A stretch of DNA of 64,000 nucleotides from Modestobacter lapidis (GTDB taxonomy: Bacteria; Actinomycetota; Actinomycetes; Mycobacteriales; Geodermatophilaceae). A program made the translations under genes and the position numbers. Shown here piece by piece: positions 15,355-23,206 of the stretch (the stretch's first letter is position 1; each line of letters opens with the position of its first letter). The stretch is from contig JABAKE010000003.1 of assembly GCA_019779905.1 (NCBI GenBank), positions 1 through 64,000 on the forward strand, written 5' to 3'. The notes under the pieces were generated by a model. That model had not been told where the DNA came from. It made no database searches and saw only the letters and a program-made list of their open reading frames with translations.

Positions 15355-16572
15355 TCAGCCGATCGGCCGGGGCGTCCGGGGCATGGCCAGGGCGGTGATC
15401 AGGCTCAGCGCGAGGACGGCGGCGCTGGCGCCGAAGGCCACCTGGAACGAGAAGGCGTCGGTCAGCCACCCGGCGACCAGCGGGCCGGTCACCGCGCCGA
15501 GGTCGGCGACCATCTGGAAGACCGCGACCAGCCGGCCACCGCGGGCCGGGCTGACGTCGCCGACGATCGCCGCGGGCACGCTGGCCAGCAACGAGGCGGC
15601 CAGCCCGAAGGTCGCCATCGACAGCAGGAACAGCGCGGTGACCGGCGGCAGCACCAGCACCGCCATGGACGCCGTGGCCAGCGCCGAGCCGAGCAGCAGC
15701 GCCGGACGCCGTCCCCAGTTGTCCGACAGCCGCCCGGCGCGCAGCAGACCCACCGCCTGGGCGAGCGACCCGGCCAGCAGGCCGGCGCCGGCCCAGGCGG
15801 CCGTCTTGCCCAGCTCCTCGGTCACGTACAGCGGGACCAGCGAGTTGCGCACCCCGAACAGCACCCAGCCCACCCCGAGGTTGGCGACGAGTGCGGCGAG
15901 GTAGGCCCGGGAACGGAACGCCGCCGCCAACCCGCTCCCGGCCTTCGGGGCGGGCGGACCGGCCGCGTCGGGGGCCGGCACCGGCGCCTCCGGGAGGTCA
16001 CGGGACGGGCGGCGGAGCAGCACCAGCGCCACGGTGCCGGCCACCAGCAGGGCGGCGGTGTAGACGAAGAACGGCAGCTGCGGGGAGACCTCGGTGAGGA
16101 AGCCGCCGGCCGCGGGACCGGCGATACCGCCGAGGATGAACCCGCCCTGGTACGTCGCCGCCGCGCGACCCCGCTGGGTGGCCGGCGCGGCGCGCAGCAG
16201 CAGCGACAGGGCGGCCACGGTGAACAGAGCGCTGCCGATGCCGCCGGCGCCGCGCAACGCCACAAAGAGCGGGAAGCTGCCGGCCAGGGCGGACAGCCCG
16301 GTGGTCACCGCCACGATCACCAGCCCGGCGGCGAGCACCGCCCGCTCGCCCAGCCGCTCCACGAGCGAGCCGCCGGCGAAGGCGGAGACGAAGCGGAAGA
16401 AGGCGAAGGTGCTGATCGCCAGGCCCACCGCGGTCGTCCCGACGCCGTAGGCCTGGGCGAACAGCGGGATCGCCGGGGCGACGACGCCGAAACCCAGCGC
16501 GACCACGAAGGCGACGATGGCGAGGACGCCGACCTCGCGGGGGAGGGGGTCGGTTCCGCGGGGTCGGCGCAC
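15355..16572 (-). CDS. MFS transporter
   Basis: 405 residues with about 12 hydrophobic helices and a central loop near residue 195 rich in Pro/Ala. The loop 2-3 signature G-S-L-V-E-R-L-G-E-R and the second-half copy R-A-G-R-L-S-D-N-W-G-R-R are the standard MFS motif A. Related to drug/metabolite exporters of the DHA1 branch; substrate unknown. Convergent with the ECF42 gene (19-base gap). Confidence 0.85.
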   Translation of the reverse strand: MRRPRGTDPLPREVGVLAIVAFVVALGFGVVAPAIPLFAQAYGVGTTAVGLAISTFAFFRFVSAFAGGSLVERLGERAVLAAGLVIVAVTTGLSALAGSFPLFVALRGAGGIGSALFTVAALSLLLRAAPATQRGRAAATYQGGFILGGIAGPAAGGFLTEVSPQLPFFVYTAALLVAGTVALVLLRRPSRDLPEAPVPAPDAAGPPAPKAGSGLAAAFRSRAYLAALVANLGVGWVLFGVRNSLVPLYVTEELGKTAAWAGAGLLAGSLAQAVGLLRAGRLSDNWGRRPALLLGSALATASMAVLVLPPVTALFLLSMATFGLAASLLASVPAAIVGDVSPARGGRLVAVFQMVADLGAVTGPLVAGWLTDAFSFQVAFGASAAVLALSLITALAMPRTPRPIG

Positions 16573-16609
16573 GAGGATCGATCCTGGCAGGTGCCCCGGC
16601 GGCCCCGCC

Positions 16610-16834
16610 TCAGGGCGCCGGGGGCGCCAGCGGGTCGACCCGGCGGAGGAACGACCGGACCGCCAGGTGGTGCGACAGCGACTCCCGGTGGTCGTCGCAG
16701 GCGGTCCAGATCTTCTCCCGGTCGGGGGTGTGCAGCCGGGGGTTGTTCCACACCAGCTGCCACTGCGCCGGACGCGTGCACGCCTTCGCCGAGCAGATCG
16801 CCGGCCGCTCCGCCGGTGCCGCGTCCTCCGTCAT
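16610..16834 (-). CDS. Small conserved cysteine/histidine protein of unknown function
   Basis: 74 residues. It has C-S-A-K-A-C-T (residues 14-20), W-N-N-P, then C-D-D-H-R-E-S-L-S-H-H-L, suggesting a small zinc-binding fold. Short proteins with this pattern are common in actinobacteria and are sometimes mislabelled acetone carboxylase, for which there is no support. It is divergent from an SDR gene across a promoter region with four tandem 16-base repeats. Confidence 0.72.
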   Translation of the reverse strand: MTEDAAPAERPAICSAKACTRPAQWQLVWNNPRLHTPDREKIWTACDDHRESLSHHLAVRSFLRRVDPLAPPAP

Positions 16835-16867
16835 GCCTGGAGTCTGACTGCGCACCCGGCCCGCTCC

Positions 16868-16931
16868 GTCGGTGGGTGGCGAGGTCGGTGGGTGTCGAGG
16901 TCGGTGGGTGTCGAGGTCGGTGGGTATCGAG
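16868..16931. repeat. Four tandem 16-bp repeats in a divergent promoter region
   Basis: Four directly adjacent 16-base units, consensus GTCGGTGGGTGTCGAG. Units 2 and 3 are identical; unit 1 differs at two positions or fewer and unit 4 at one. They fill the gap between the small Cys/His protein gene (minus) and the SDR gene (plus). The 16-base period places units about 1.5 helical turns apart. A TTGACC hexamer follows at 16933. Operator array or simple tandem expansion are both possible. Confidence 0.8.
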
Positions 16932-16967
16932 GTTGACCTCCGCCGGCCGCGGGGTACCGGCGGGGCC

Positions 16968-17753
16968 ATGACGAACACCAAGCCCCTCGCCCTGGTCACC
17001 GGTGCGTCCAGCGGCATCGGCCACGAGCTCGCCAGGCAGTTCGCCCAGCACGGCTTCGACCTGGTGGTCAACGCCGAGGACGCCGGCATCGAGAAGGCCG
17101 CCATGCTGCTGCGCGCGGAGGGCGCCGAGGTGCACGCCGTCCAGGCCGACCTGCGCACCCCCGCGGGGATCGAGCAGCTCTGGACCGGCGTGACCGGGCT
17201 GGACCGGCCGCTGTCGGCCGCCGCGCTCAACGCCGGCGTCGGGCGGGGCGGCGCCTTCCTCGACACCGACTGGGCCGACGACCTGGAGGTCATGCAGCTC
17301 AACGTGGTGTCCACGACCGCGATGCTGAAGTTGGTCCTCACCCAGATGACCCGACGCAACGAGGGGCGGGTGCTGGTGACCTCCTCGATCGCCGCGACGA
17401 TGCCCGGCTCGTTCCAGGCGGTCTACAACGCCTCGAAGTCGTTCCTCCAGTCGCTCACCGAGGCCGTGCAGAACGAGCTCGAGGATTCCGCCGTCACCCT
17501 CACGTCGCTGATGCCCGGCCCCACCGACACCGAGTTCTTCCACCGGGCCGACATGGACGACACCATGATCGGCCAGGGCAGCAAGGACGACCCCGCGCAG
17601 GTGGCCGCGCAGGGATTCCAGGCGCTGATGTCGGGCGCGGACAAGGTGATCGCCGGGTCGGTGAAGACGAAGGTCCAGGGGCTGGCCAACAAGGTGCTGC
17701 CGGACAGCGCCAAGGCTGCCACGCACCGGCGGATGGCCGAGCCGAAGGAGTAG
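16968..17753 (+). CDS. SDR family NAD(P)-dependent oxidoreductase
   Basis: 261 residues. Nucleotide-binding T-G-A-S-S-G-I-G begins at residue 10, N-A-G follows at about 82, the catalytic serine is in T-S-S-I-A and the tyrosine/lysine pair in Y-N-A-S-K. The S-F-L-Q-S-L-T-E-A and M-P-G-P-T-D-T-E-F-F segments place it with the DltE/YqjQ-like branch rather than FabG. Substrate unknown. ATG at 16968 is close to a possible TTGACC/TACCGG promoter, so the transcript may be nearly leaderless. Confidence 0.85.
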   Translation: MTNTKPLALVTGASSGIGHELARQFAQHGFDLVVNAEDAGIEKAAMLLRAEGAEVHAVQADLRTPAGIEQLWTGVTGLDRPLSAAALNAGVGRGGAFLDTDWADDLEVMQLNVVSTTAMLKLVLTQMTRRNEGRVLVTSSIAATMPGSFQAVYNASKSFLQSLTEAVQNELEDSAVTLTSLMPGPTDTEFFHRADMDDTMIGQGSKDDPAQVAAQGFQALMSGADKVIAGSVKTKVQGLANKVLPDSAKAATHRRMAEPKE

Positions 17754-17892
17754 CAGCGGTCACCCGACCAGGGCGCTGGTCGCCGCGGCCGGTCCGCCCC
17801 GGCGAACTACCCTGGGTGCCCGACCACCGGTCGGCCGGTGCGGCGCCCCTCCTGGGCGGGCGCCGGGCGCCGGTCACGAACGGAGGAGCGCG

Positions 17893-18282
17893 GTGAGCAC
17901 GCCACAGGGCGGCGAGGGGCAGGGGCCGTACGGCCGCGGACCGCAGGGGCCGGGCCGGGTTCCGCAGTCGGGCAACAAGACGCCGCTGATCATCGTCGGG
18001 AGCGTGGTCATCGCCGTCTGCGTCGTCGTCCTGTTCGCCCTCAGCGGCGGTGGCGGGTCGACCGCGCCCCGGCTGCAGGCGGGCGACTGCCTGGCCTCCG
18101 ACGGGACCGATCCGGTGCCCTGCGACGATGCCGAGGCCGCCTACCGGGTGCTCGAGACGCGAGACGACGTCCCGGAGGCGGACGCGCCCGTCGTCTGCGG
18201 CGCGGTCCCCGGCGTGGTGGCGTTCGGATGGGAAGGCGAGGCCGGCGGTACCGGCACCGCCTACTGCCTCGGCGCCGGCTGA
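17893..18282 (+). CDS. Small membrane-anchored protein with extracytoplasmic cysteines
   Basis: 129 residues. A Gly/Pro/Gln-rich cytoplasmic start (1-28) is followed by one membrane helix (about 30-51). An outside domain then has four cysteines (G-D-C-L-A, V-P-C-D-D, V-V-C-G-A, A-Y-C-L-G) that could form two disulfides. This resembles LppU/SCO3897-type proteins of actinobacteria, function unknown. GTG start follows GGAGG. Confidence 0.72.
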   Translation: MSTPQGGEGQGPYGRGPQGPGRVPQSGNKTPLIIVGSVVIAVCVVVLFALSGGGGSTAPRLQAGDCLASDGTDPVPCDDAEAAYRVLETRDDVPEADAPVVCGAVPGVVAFGWEGEAGGTGTAYCLGAG

Positions 18283-18331
18283 GCGCACCCGCGGCGCGCT
18301 CGGCGCACCTGCGGCTGGCAGAGTGGACGTC

Positions 18332-19549
18332 ATGGACGACGTCGTCATCTGCTCCCCGGTCCGTACGCCGGTCGGCCGCTTCGGCGGCGTCTTCGCCGGG
18401 CTGTCCGCCAACGAGTTGGCCGCCACCGCGCTGCGGAGCCTGGTCGAGCGCACCGGGCTCGGTGCGGGCGAGGTGGACGACGTCATCCTCGGCAACTGCA
18501 GCCCCAGCGGGGAGAACCCGGCGATCGGGCGGATCGCCGCCCTGGACGCCGGCCTGGGTGTCGAGGTACCCGGGCTGCAGATCGACCGGCGCTGCGGCTC
18601 CGGACTGCAGGCCATCATCTACGCGGCCATGCAGGTCGCGGCCGGGTCGGGGAAGGTCGTCGTCGCCGGTGGCGTGGAGTCGATGAGCAACGTCGAGCAC
18701 TACGCGCTCGGCCTGCGCACCGGGGCCAAGGGTGACGGCGTCATGCTGCACGACCGGCTCGCCCGGGCCCGGGAGACCGCCGGCGGCCGCGACCACCCGG
18801 TGCCCGGCGGCATGCTGGAGACGGCGGAGAACGTCCGCCGCGAGCACGGCATCGACCGGCTGGAGCAGGACGCCTGGGCACTGCGCTCGCAGCAGGCGGC
18901 CGGTGCCGCCATCCGCGAGGGCCGCTTCAAGGACGAGATCATCGGCGTGGAGGTCCCGGGCACCCGGAAGACGCCGGCCCGGGTGGTCACCGAGGACGAG
19001 CACCCCCGCCCGGAGACGACGATGGAGGACCTGGCCAGGCTGCGGCCGGTGATGGGCCGCGTCGACCCCGAGGCCACCGTCACCGCGGGCAACGCCTCCG
19101 GGCAGAACGACGGCGCCGCCGTCTGCGTGGTCACCACGCGCGCCGAGGCCGACCGCCGCGGCTGGGAACCCTTCGTGCGGCTGTCCGGCTGGGCCGTCGC
19201 CGGGGTTCCGCCGGAGACCATGGGCATCGGACCGGTGCCGGCGACGGCCAAGGTGCTCGAGCAGACCGGGCTGACGCTGGCCGACATGGATCTCATCGAG
19301 CTCAACGAGGCCTTCGCCAGCCAGGTGCTGGCCTGCCTCAACGCCTGGGGCCTCGGCGCCGAGGACCGCGAGCGGGTCAACGTCAACGGTTCGGGCATCT
19401 CGCTGGGCCACCCGGTGGGGGCCACCGGCGCCCGGATCCTGGCCACCCTCGCCCACGAGATGCGCCGCCGCGAGGCCCGCTACGGGCTGGAGACGATGTG
19501 CATCGGCGGCGGGCAGGGGCTCGCCGCGGTGTTCGAGCGCGTCAGCTGA
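18332..19549 (+). CDS. acetyl-CoA C-acyltransferase (thiolase)
   Basis: 405 residues, full-length degradative/biosynthetic thiolase. The acyl-accepting cysteine is in R-R-C-G-S-G-L-Q-A (residue about 89); C-terminal motifs N-E-A-F-A, G-H-P-V-G-A-T-G-A-R and M-C-I-G-G-G-Q-G supply the other catalytic His and Cys. It could run in acetoacetyl-CoA synthesis or beta-oxidation; no FadB or HMG-CoA partner is adjacent. ATG at 18332 is chosen as the homologous start. Transcription probably ends at the hairpin at 19566-19588. Confidence 0.88.
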   Translation: MDDVVICSPVRTPVGRFGGVFAGLSANELAATALRSLVERTGLGAGEVDDVILGNCSPSGENPAIGRIAALDAGLGVEVPGLQIDRRCGSGLQAIIYAAMQVAAGSGKVVVAGGVESMSNVEHYALGLRTGAKGDGVMLHDRLARARETAGGRDHPVPGGMLETAENVRREHGIDRLEQDAWALRSQQAAGAAIREGRFKDEIIGVEVPGTRKTPARVVTEDEHPRPETTMEDLARLRPVMGRVDPEATVTAGNASGQNDGAAVCVVTTRAEADRRGWEPFVRLSGWAVAGVPPETMGIGPVPATAKVLEQTGLTLADMDLIELNEAFASQVLACLNAWGLGAEDRERVNVNGSGISLGHPVGATGARILATLAHEMRRREARYGLETMCIGGGQGLAAVFERVS

Positions 19550-19565
19550 CGCGGGCGCCGACAGC

Positions 19566-19588
19566 GGCGCGGCGGAGGCCGCCGCGCC
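19566..19588. terminator. Bidirectional hairpin between thiolase and LacI genes
   Basis: Perfect 10-base stem GGCGCGGCGG / CCGCCGCGCC with an AGG loop, extended outward by a partly paired CCGAC/GTCGG flank. It lies between two converging genes (stops at 19549 and 19607) and can serve both strands. No U-tract. Confidence 0.6.
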
Positions 19589-19606
19589 ACCGTCGGCCCG
19601 GTCGGG

Positions 19607-20641
19607 TCAGCCGGCCGCAGCGTGCGGCAGGCGGCCGGGCGGAGCGGCCGTCGATCCCCGGCGGGCCAGCCGGGGGGCCACCAGCTCCGCTCGCGGAACC
19701 GGCTCGTCGGCGCCGGTGAGCTGGCCGAGCAGCAGCTCGGCGGCCCGGTGGGCCTGCTCGGCGGCCCGGTTGTCCACCGTGCTGATCTGCGGGGACCAGA
19801 GGGTGAAGAAGGGCTCCTCCTCGGTGCAGATCAGCGACAGCTCCTCGGGGACGCGCAGCCCGCTGTCGGCCAGCACCGTCAGCACCCCGAAGGACGCTTC
19901 GAGGTTGCTGACCAGCAGCGCACTGGGCGGCTCGGGCAGGTGCAGGAGGCTCTCCGCCGCCTGGCGCCCGAACAGCCAGTCGAACGGCCCACGCCGGACC
20001 AGGGCGGGGTCCGGCTCGACGCCGGCGGCGCGCAGTGCGGCGGTCAGGCCGGCGTGGTGCGCGCGGCCGGACGTGACGTCGGCGGGGCCCTCGATGGCGG
20101 CGATCCGGGTGTGCCCCAGGGACAGCAGATGCTCGGCGGCCAGCCGGGAGGCGGCCTCGTACCCGGCCATCACCGACGGCGCCCGGGAGCCGGGCACCTC
20201 GCGGTTCATGGTGACCACGGCCCGGCCGTCGTCCAGCAGCCCGTTCACCAGGTCGGCGTTGGCACCCGACCCGGCGACCACGACGCCGTCGAAGGAGTGG
20301 GTGTGCACGGTCTGCAGGAAGGTCGCCTCCCGCTCCGGGTCGCCCCCGGTGGTGCAGACCAGCACCTGGTAGCCGTGCTCGCCGGCCCAGGCCTGCAGCG
20401 TCTCGGCGATGACGTGGAAGGTCGCCGTCCGCAGGTTGTTCACGACCAGCCCGAGCAGGCCGGACCGGTTGGTGCGCAGCGCGCTGGCCATCCGGTTGGG
20501 CTGGTAGTGCAGCTCCTCGGCCGCGGCGAGCACCCGTTGCCGGGTGGTGGGCAGGACGGCGGGATGGCCGGAGAGGGCACGGCTGGCGGTGCTGGTGCTC
20601 ACTCCGGCATGGGCCGCCACGGAACTCAGCGTCGCGGACAC
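19607..20641 (-). CDS. LacI-family transcriptional regulator
   Basis: 344 residues. The N-terminal LacI helix-turn-helix (S-S-V-A-A-H-A-G-V-S-T-S-T-A-S-R-A-L) and hinge with Y-Q-P-N-R-M-A-S-A-L-R are followed by a periplasmic-binding-protein-like effector domain (G-L-V-V-N-N-L, G-H-T-R-I-A-A-I-E-G, L-L-V-S-N-L). No sugar transport or catabolism genes are adjacent, so its regulon is elsewhere or is itself. The start is GTG, about 125 bases from the IdeR box of the divergent gene. Confidence 0.88.
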   Translation of the reverse strand: MSATLSSVAAHAGVSTSTASRALSGHPAVLPTTRQRVLAAAEELHYQPNRMASALRTNRSGLLGLVVNNLRTATFHVIAETLQAWAGEHGYQVLVCTTGGDPEREATFLQTVHTHSFDGVVVAGSGANADLVNGLLDDGRAVVTMNREVPGSRAPSVMAGYEAASRLAAEHLLSLGHTRIAAIEGPADVTSGRAHHAGLTAALRAAGVEPDPALVRRGPFDWLFGRQAAESLLHLPEPPSALLVSNLEASFGVLTVLADSGLRVPEELSLICTEEEPFFTLWSPQISTVDNRAAEQAHRAAELLLGQLTGADEPVPRAELVAPRLARRGSTAAPPGRLPHAAAG

Positions 20642-20766
20642 AGCTGATTCCTACAGGTCATGAGCATGGATCACGACCTTGACCCGCCGGGCCACCCCGG
20701 TGACCTCCGTCGTCCCGGCCGGCCGGGGTTCCCGGGAGGGCGGTCGAGAATCCTTTCCCTCCGATG

Positions 20767-20785
20767 ATTGGTGAGGCTAACCTTC
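20767..20785 (+). promoter_or_regulatory. IdeR/DtxR iron box
   Basis: ATTGGTGAGGCTAACCTTC matches 14 of 19 positions of the consensus TTAGGTTAGGCTAACCTAA, with the AGGCTAACCT core intact. It lies about 53 bases before a siderophore-interacting protein gene. An ideR gene is present in the same window (58593-59312), so iron-dependent repression is the natural reading. Confidence 0.7.
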
Positions 20786-20837
20786 CTGGTGTCCGACGTC
20801 GCGAGAGGTCGGATCCATCGACGGCAGGGAGATCCGG

Positions 20838-21815
20838 ATGACCACGGCCACGAGCGCTCCGGCCGGCCGCGCACCCGCGACCAGTGCTGCGAGCGGCCCG
20901 GTCGGAGCCGCGCCGGCTGCCCCGGCCTACCGGTTCTTCGCCGTCACCGTCGCCCGCACCCAGCAGCTGGGCCCGAGCTTCCGGCGGCTGACCCTGGCCG
21001 GCCCGGCGCTCACCGGCTTCGGCGCCGGCGGGGACGACCAGCGCATCAAGCTGGTCATCTCCCGTGACGGCCGGCCGGTCGAGGGCCTGCTCACCGACGG
21101 CCCGAACTGGTACCAGGACTACTGCGCCCTGCCCGACGACGTCCGCCCGTACCTGCGCACCTACACCGTCCGGGCGGCCCGTCCCGGGCTCGGGGAGCTC
21201 GACGTCCACGTCGTCCTGCACGGCGTCGACGGCGGGCACGCCGGTCCGGCCGCCTCCTGGGCCGCCGCCGCCGAGCCCGGCGACCCGGTCGTCGTGCTCG
21301 GTCCCGACCGCCCGGGTCGCGGTCGCCCCTGGGGCTGCGAGTGGGCGCCGCCGCTCACCGGCCCGCTGTTCCTGGCCGGCGACGAGACGGCCGTGCCGGC
21401 CATCGGCGCGATCCTCGAGGCGCTGCCGGGCGAGCGGCCCACCATCGCCGTGCTCGAGGTGCCGACCGCCGGCGACGTCCTGCCGCTGGACGTGCCGCCC
21501 GGCGTGGAGGTCCGCTGGTTGGTCCGGGGCAGCCGCTCGCGCGGGGAGGCGCTGGGCCCCGCTGTGCACGCCGCGCTGTGCGAGCTCGGCGTCGCCAAGC
21601 GGTCGGCGGGGGAGGACCCGGAGGACGTCGACCTCGGGCGCGGCCTGCTGTGGGAGGTTCCCGAGCGGCGCACCGAGGGCTGCTACGCCTGGCTGGCCGG
21701 CGAGGCCGGGATGGTCAAGGCGCTGCGCCGCCGGCTGGTGCGCGACCTCGGCCTGCCACGCACCTCGGTGGCGTTCATGGGCTACTGGCGGCTGGGCGCG
21801 GCCGAGGGCAGCTGA
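20838..21815 (+). CDS. siderophore-interacting protein (FAD-dependent ferric-siderophore reductase)
   Basis: 325 residues of the SIP/ViuB family, which reduces ferric siderophores in the cytoplasm to release Fe(II). After a 35-residue Ala/Gly-rich lead, the FAD-binding barrel carries R-T-Y-T-V-R (residues about 113-118), typical for flavin binding, and the NAD(P)H domain has the A-G-D-E-T-A-V-P-A-I motif. The end has W-L-A-G-E-A-G and G-Y-W-R. ATG follows GGGAGA. Expression should be iron-repressed through the upstream IdeR box. Confidence 0.9.
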   Translation: MTTATSAPAGRAPATSAASGPVGAAPAAPAYRFFAVTVARTQQLGPSFRRLTLAGPALTGFGAGGDDQRIKLVISRDGRPVEGLLTDGPNWYQDYCALPDDVRPYLRTYTVRAARPGLGELDVHVVLHGVDGGHAGPAASWAAAAEPGDPVVVLGPDRPGRGRPWGCEWAPPLTGPLFLAGDETAVPAIGAILEALPGERPTIAVLEVPTAGDVLPLDVPPGVEVRWLVRGSRSRGEALGPAVHAALCELGVAKRSAGEDPEDVDLGRGLLWEVPERRTEGCYAWLAGEAGMVKALRRRLVRDLGLPRTSVAFMGYWRLGAAEGS

Positions 21816-21892
21816 CCCCGGGCGCGCAGGTGGCGCGGTGGCCTACGGTCGGGGGCCGGGCGCCGGGTTCCCCGGCGCGGAAGGAGTCTCCT

Positions 21893-22054
21893 GTGCTGCG
21901 TGTCCTGCTCGCGCTGGTTCTACTGCTCTTCGCGGTCTGGGTGGTGCTGGGCGTGCTCGGCTGGGTCGTGAAGGGCCTGTTCTGGCTCGCCGTCGTCGGC
22001 ATCCTGGTGCTGGTCGGCTCGGCGGTGCTCGGCCGCGCCGGCCGCCGCCACTGA
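21893..22054 (+). CDS. 53-residue hydrophobic membrane protein
   Basis: Two hydrophobic stretches (residues about 2-22 and 27-46) linked by G-W-V-V-K-G-L-F-W, with a basic G-R-A-G-R-R-H tail on the cytoplasmic side. AAGGAG lies 7 bases before the GTG. Small double-spanning proteins of this type are frequent in actinobacteria without a known role. It ends 4 bases before the next GTG start, so the two are probably co-translated. Confidence 0.65.
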   Translation: MLRVLLALVLLLFAVWVVLGVLGWVVKGLFWLAVVGILVLVGSAVLGRAGRRH

Positions 22055-22058
22055 TCCG

Positions 22059-22463
22059 GTGACCGTGGTGCTCGTCGACGTGGCCAACGTCGTCGGCTCC
22101 CGGCCCGACGGCTGGTGGCGGGACCGGGCCGGGGCCACCACCCGGCTGCTGCACCGCCTGACCGGGCTCGCCGGGCGGGCGCTGCCCGGGCCGGATGGCG
22201 TCCCGGTCGCGGTGACCGCGGTCGTCGCGGTGGTCGAGGGGCAGGCTCGCGCCGCCGATGTGCCGGCCGGCCTGCGCGTCGTGCACGCCGAGGGAAGCGG
22301 GGACGACGCGCTCGCGGTGGTGGCCGCCGACCTGGCCGACGGCGACGATGACCTCCTCGTGGTGACCGCGGACCGGGGGCTGCGCGCCCGGCTGCCCGCC
22401 GCCGCCCGGGTGACCGGCCCGGGTTGGCTGCTGTCGGCGGCCGACGGCGCCACCGCCGGGTAG
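22059..22463 (+). CDS. NYN/PIN-like domain protein, possible ribonuclease
   Basis: 134 residues. V-V-L-V-D-V-A-N-V-V at the start and D-D-L-L-V-V-T-A-D-R-G-L-R at residues about 102-114 correspond to acidic clusters of the NYN/PIN nuclease fold (V-D-x-x-N and T-x-D-x-x-L), with G-D-D in the middle. The acidic set appears complete, so metal-dependent RNA cleavage is plausible but unproven. No antitoxin partner is adjacent; the preceding small membrane protein may share its transcript. Confidence 0.7.
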   Translation: MTVVLVDVANVVGSRPDGWWRDRAGATTRLLHRLTGLAGRALPGPDGVPVAVTAVVAVVEGQARAADVPAGLRVVHAEGSGDDALAVVAADLADGDDDLLVVTADRGLRARLPAAARVTGPGWLLSAADGATAG

Positions 22464-22499
22464 CGTGCGACGCCCGCTCTCCCGAAGGACAGGACCGCC

Positions 22500-23201
22500 A
22501 TGCAGAACGAGATGATCACCGCGCGCCTCCGCGAGCAGGCCGAGCTGCGGCGGTCCCTCGCCCCGGCCCCGCTCCCGCTCGACGGCACCCGGACGGCGCT
22601 GCTCGTCATCGACCTGCAGGAGTTCTTCATGGCGCCGGGAATGCCGATGGAGGTGCCGGCCGCGCGCGACGTCGTCCCGAACGTCAACCGGCTGGCCGGC
22701 GCCGTCCGCGAGGCCGGGGGATCGGTGATGTGGCTGCGGATGACCGCCGACCCCGACGCTCCCCGCTGGGGCGCCTTCTTCGAGATGCGGCCGGACTGGA
22801 TGGAGAGCGCGATGACCGAGCTGCTCCGGGCGGGGCAGCCGGGTCACCGGCTGTGGGCCGGGCTGGAGGTGCAGCCCGGGGACCCGGTCGTGGACAAGAC
22901 GCGCTTCAGCGCGCTGATCCAGGGGTCCTCCGACCTCGACGCCCAGCTGCGGGCGCGGGGTGTCGACACCGTGCTGGTCACCGGAACGCTGTCCAACGTG
23001 TGCTGCGAGTCCACCGCCCGGGACGCGCTGATGCTCGGCTACCGGGTCGCGTTCGTCTCCGACGCCAACGCGGCCCGCGACGAGCTCACCCACAGTGCCG
23101 TGCTGTTCAGCCTGGCCGGCGTGTTCGCCGACGTCCCGACCACCGACGAGGTCGTGGCCGCGCTGGGCCGGGTGCCGCAGGAGCACCTCCCCGCCGGCTG
23201 A
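22500..23201 (+). CDS. isochorismatase-family cysteine hydrolase
   Basis: 233 residues. The catalytic triad of the family is visible: Asp in V-I-D-L-Q-E-F-F (residue about 37), Lys in D-K-T-R-F-S-A and Cys in V-T-G-T-L-S-N-V-C-C-E-S-T-A-R-D-A. Members include nicotinamidases, N-carbamoyl hydrolases and isochorismatases; nothing nearby fixes the substrate. ATG follows GAAGGA. Confidence 0.86.
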   Translation: MQNEMITARLREQAELRRSLAPAPLPLDGTRTALLVIDLQEFFMAPGMPMEVPAARDVVPNVNRLAGAVREAGGSVMWLRMTADPDAPRWGAFFEMRPDWMESAMTELLRAGQPGHRLWAGLEVQPGDPVVDKTRFSALIQGSSDLDAQLRARGVDTVLVTGTLSNVCCESTARDALMLGYRVAFVSDANAARDELTHSAVLFSLAGVFADVPTTDEVVAALGRVPQEHLPAG

Positions 23202-23206
23202 CCGGA

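Noticed and set aside
16610-16834. Acetone carboxylase fragment
   Set aside because: Small proteins like this are sometimes given that name, but 74 residues with a Cys/His pattern show nothing of the carboxylase subunits.
22059-22463. Toxin of a toxin-antitoxin pair
   Set aside because: The NYN/PIN-like fold fits, but the neighbouring 53-residue gene is a membrane protein rather than a DNA-binding antitoxin.
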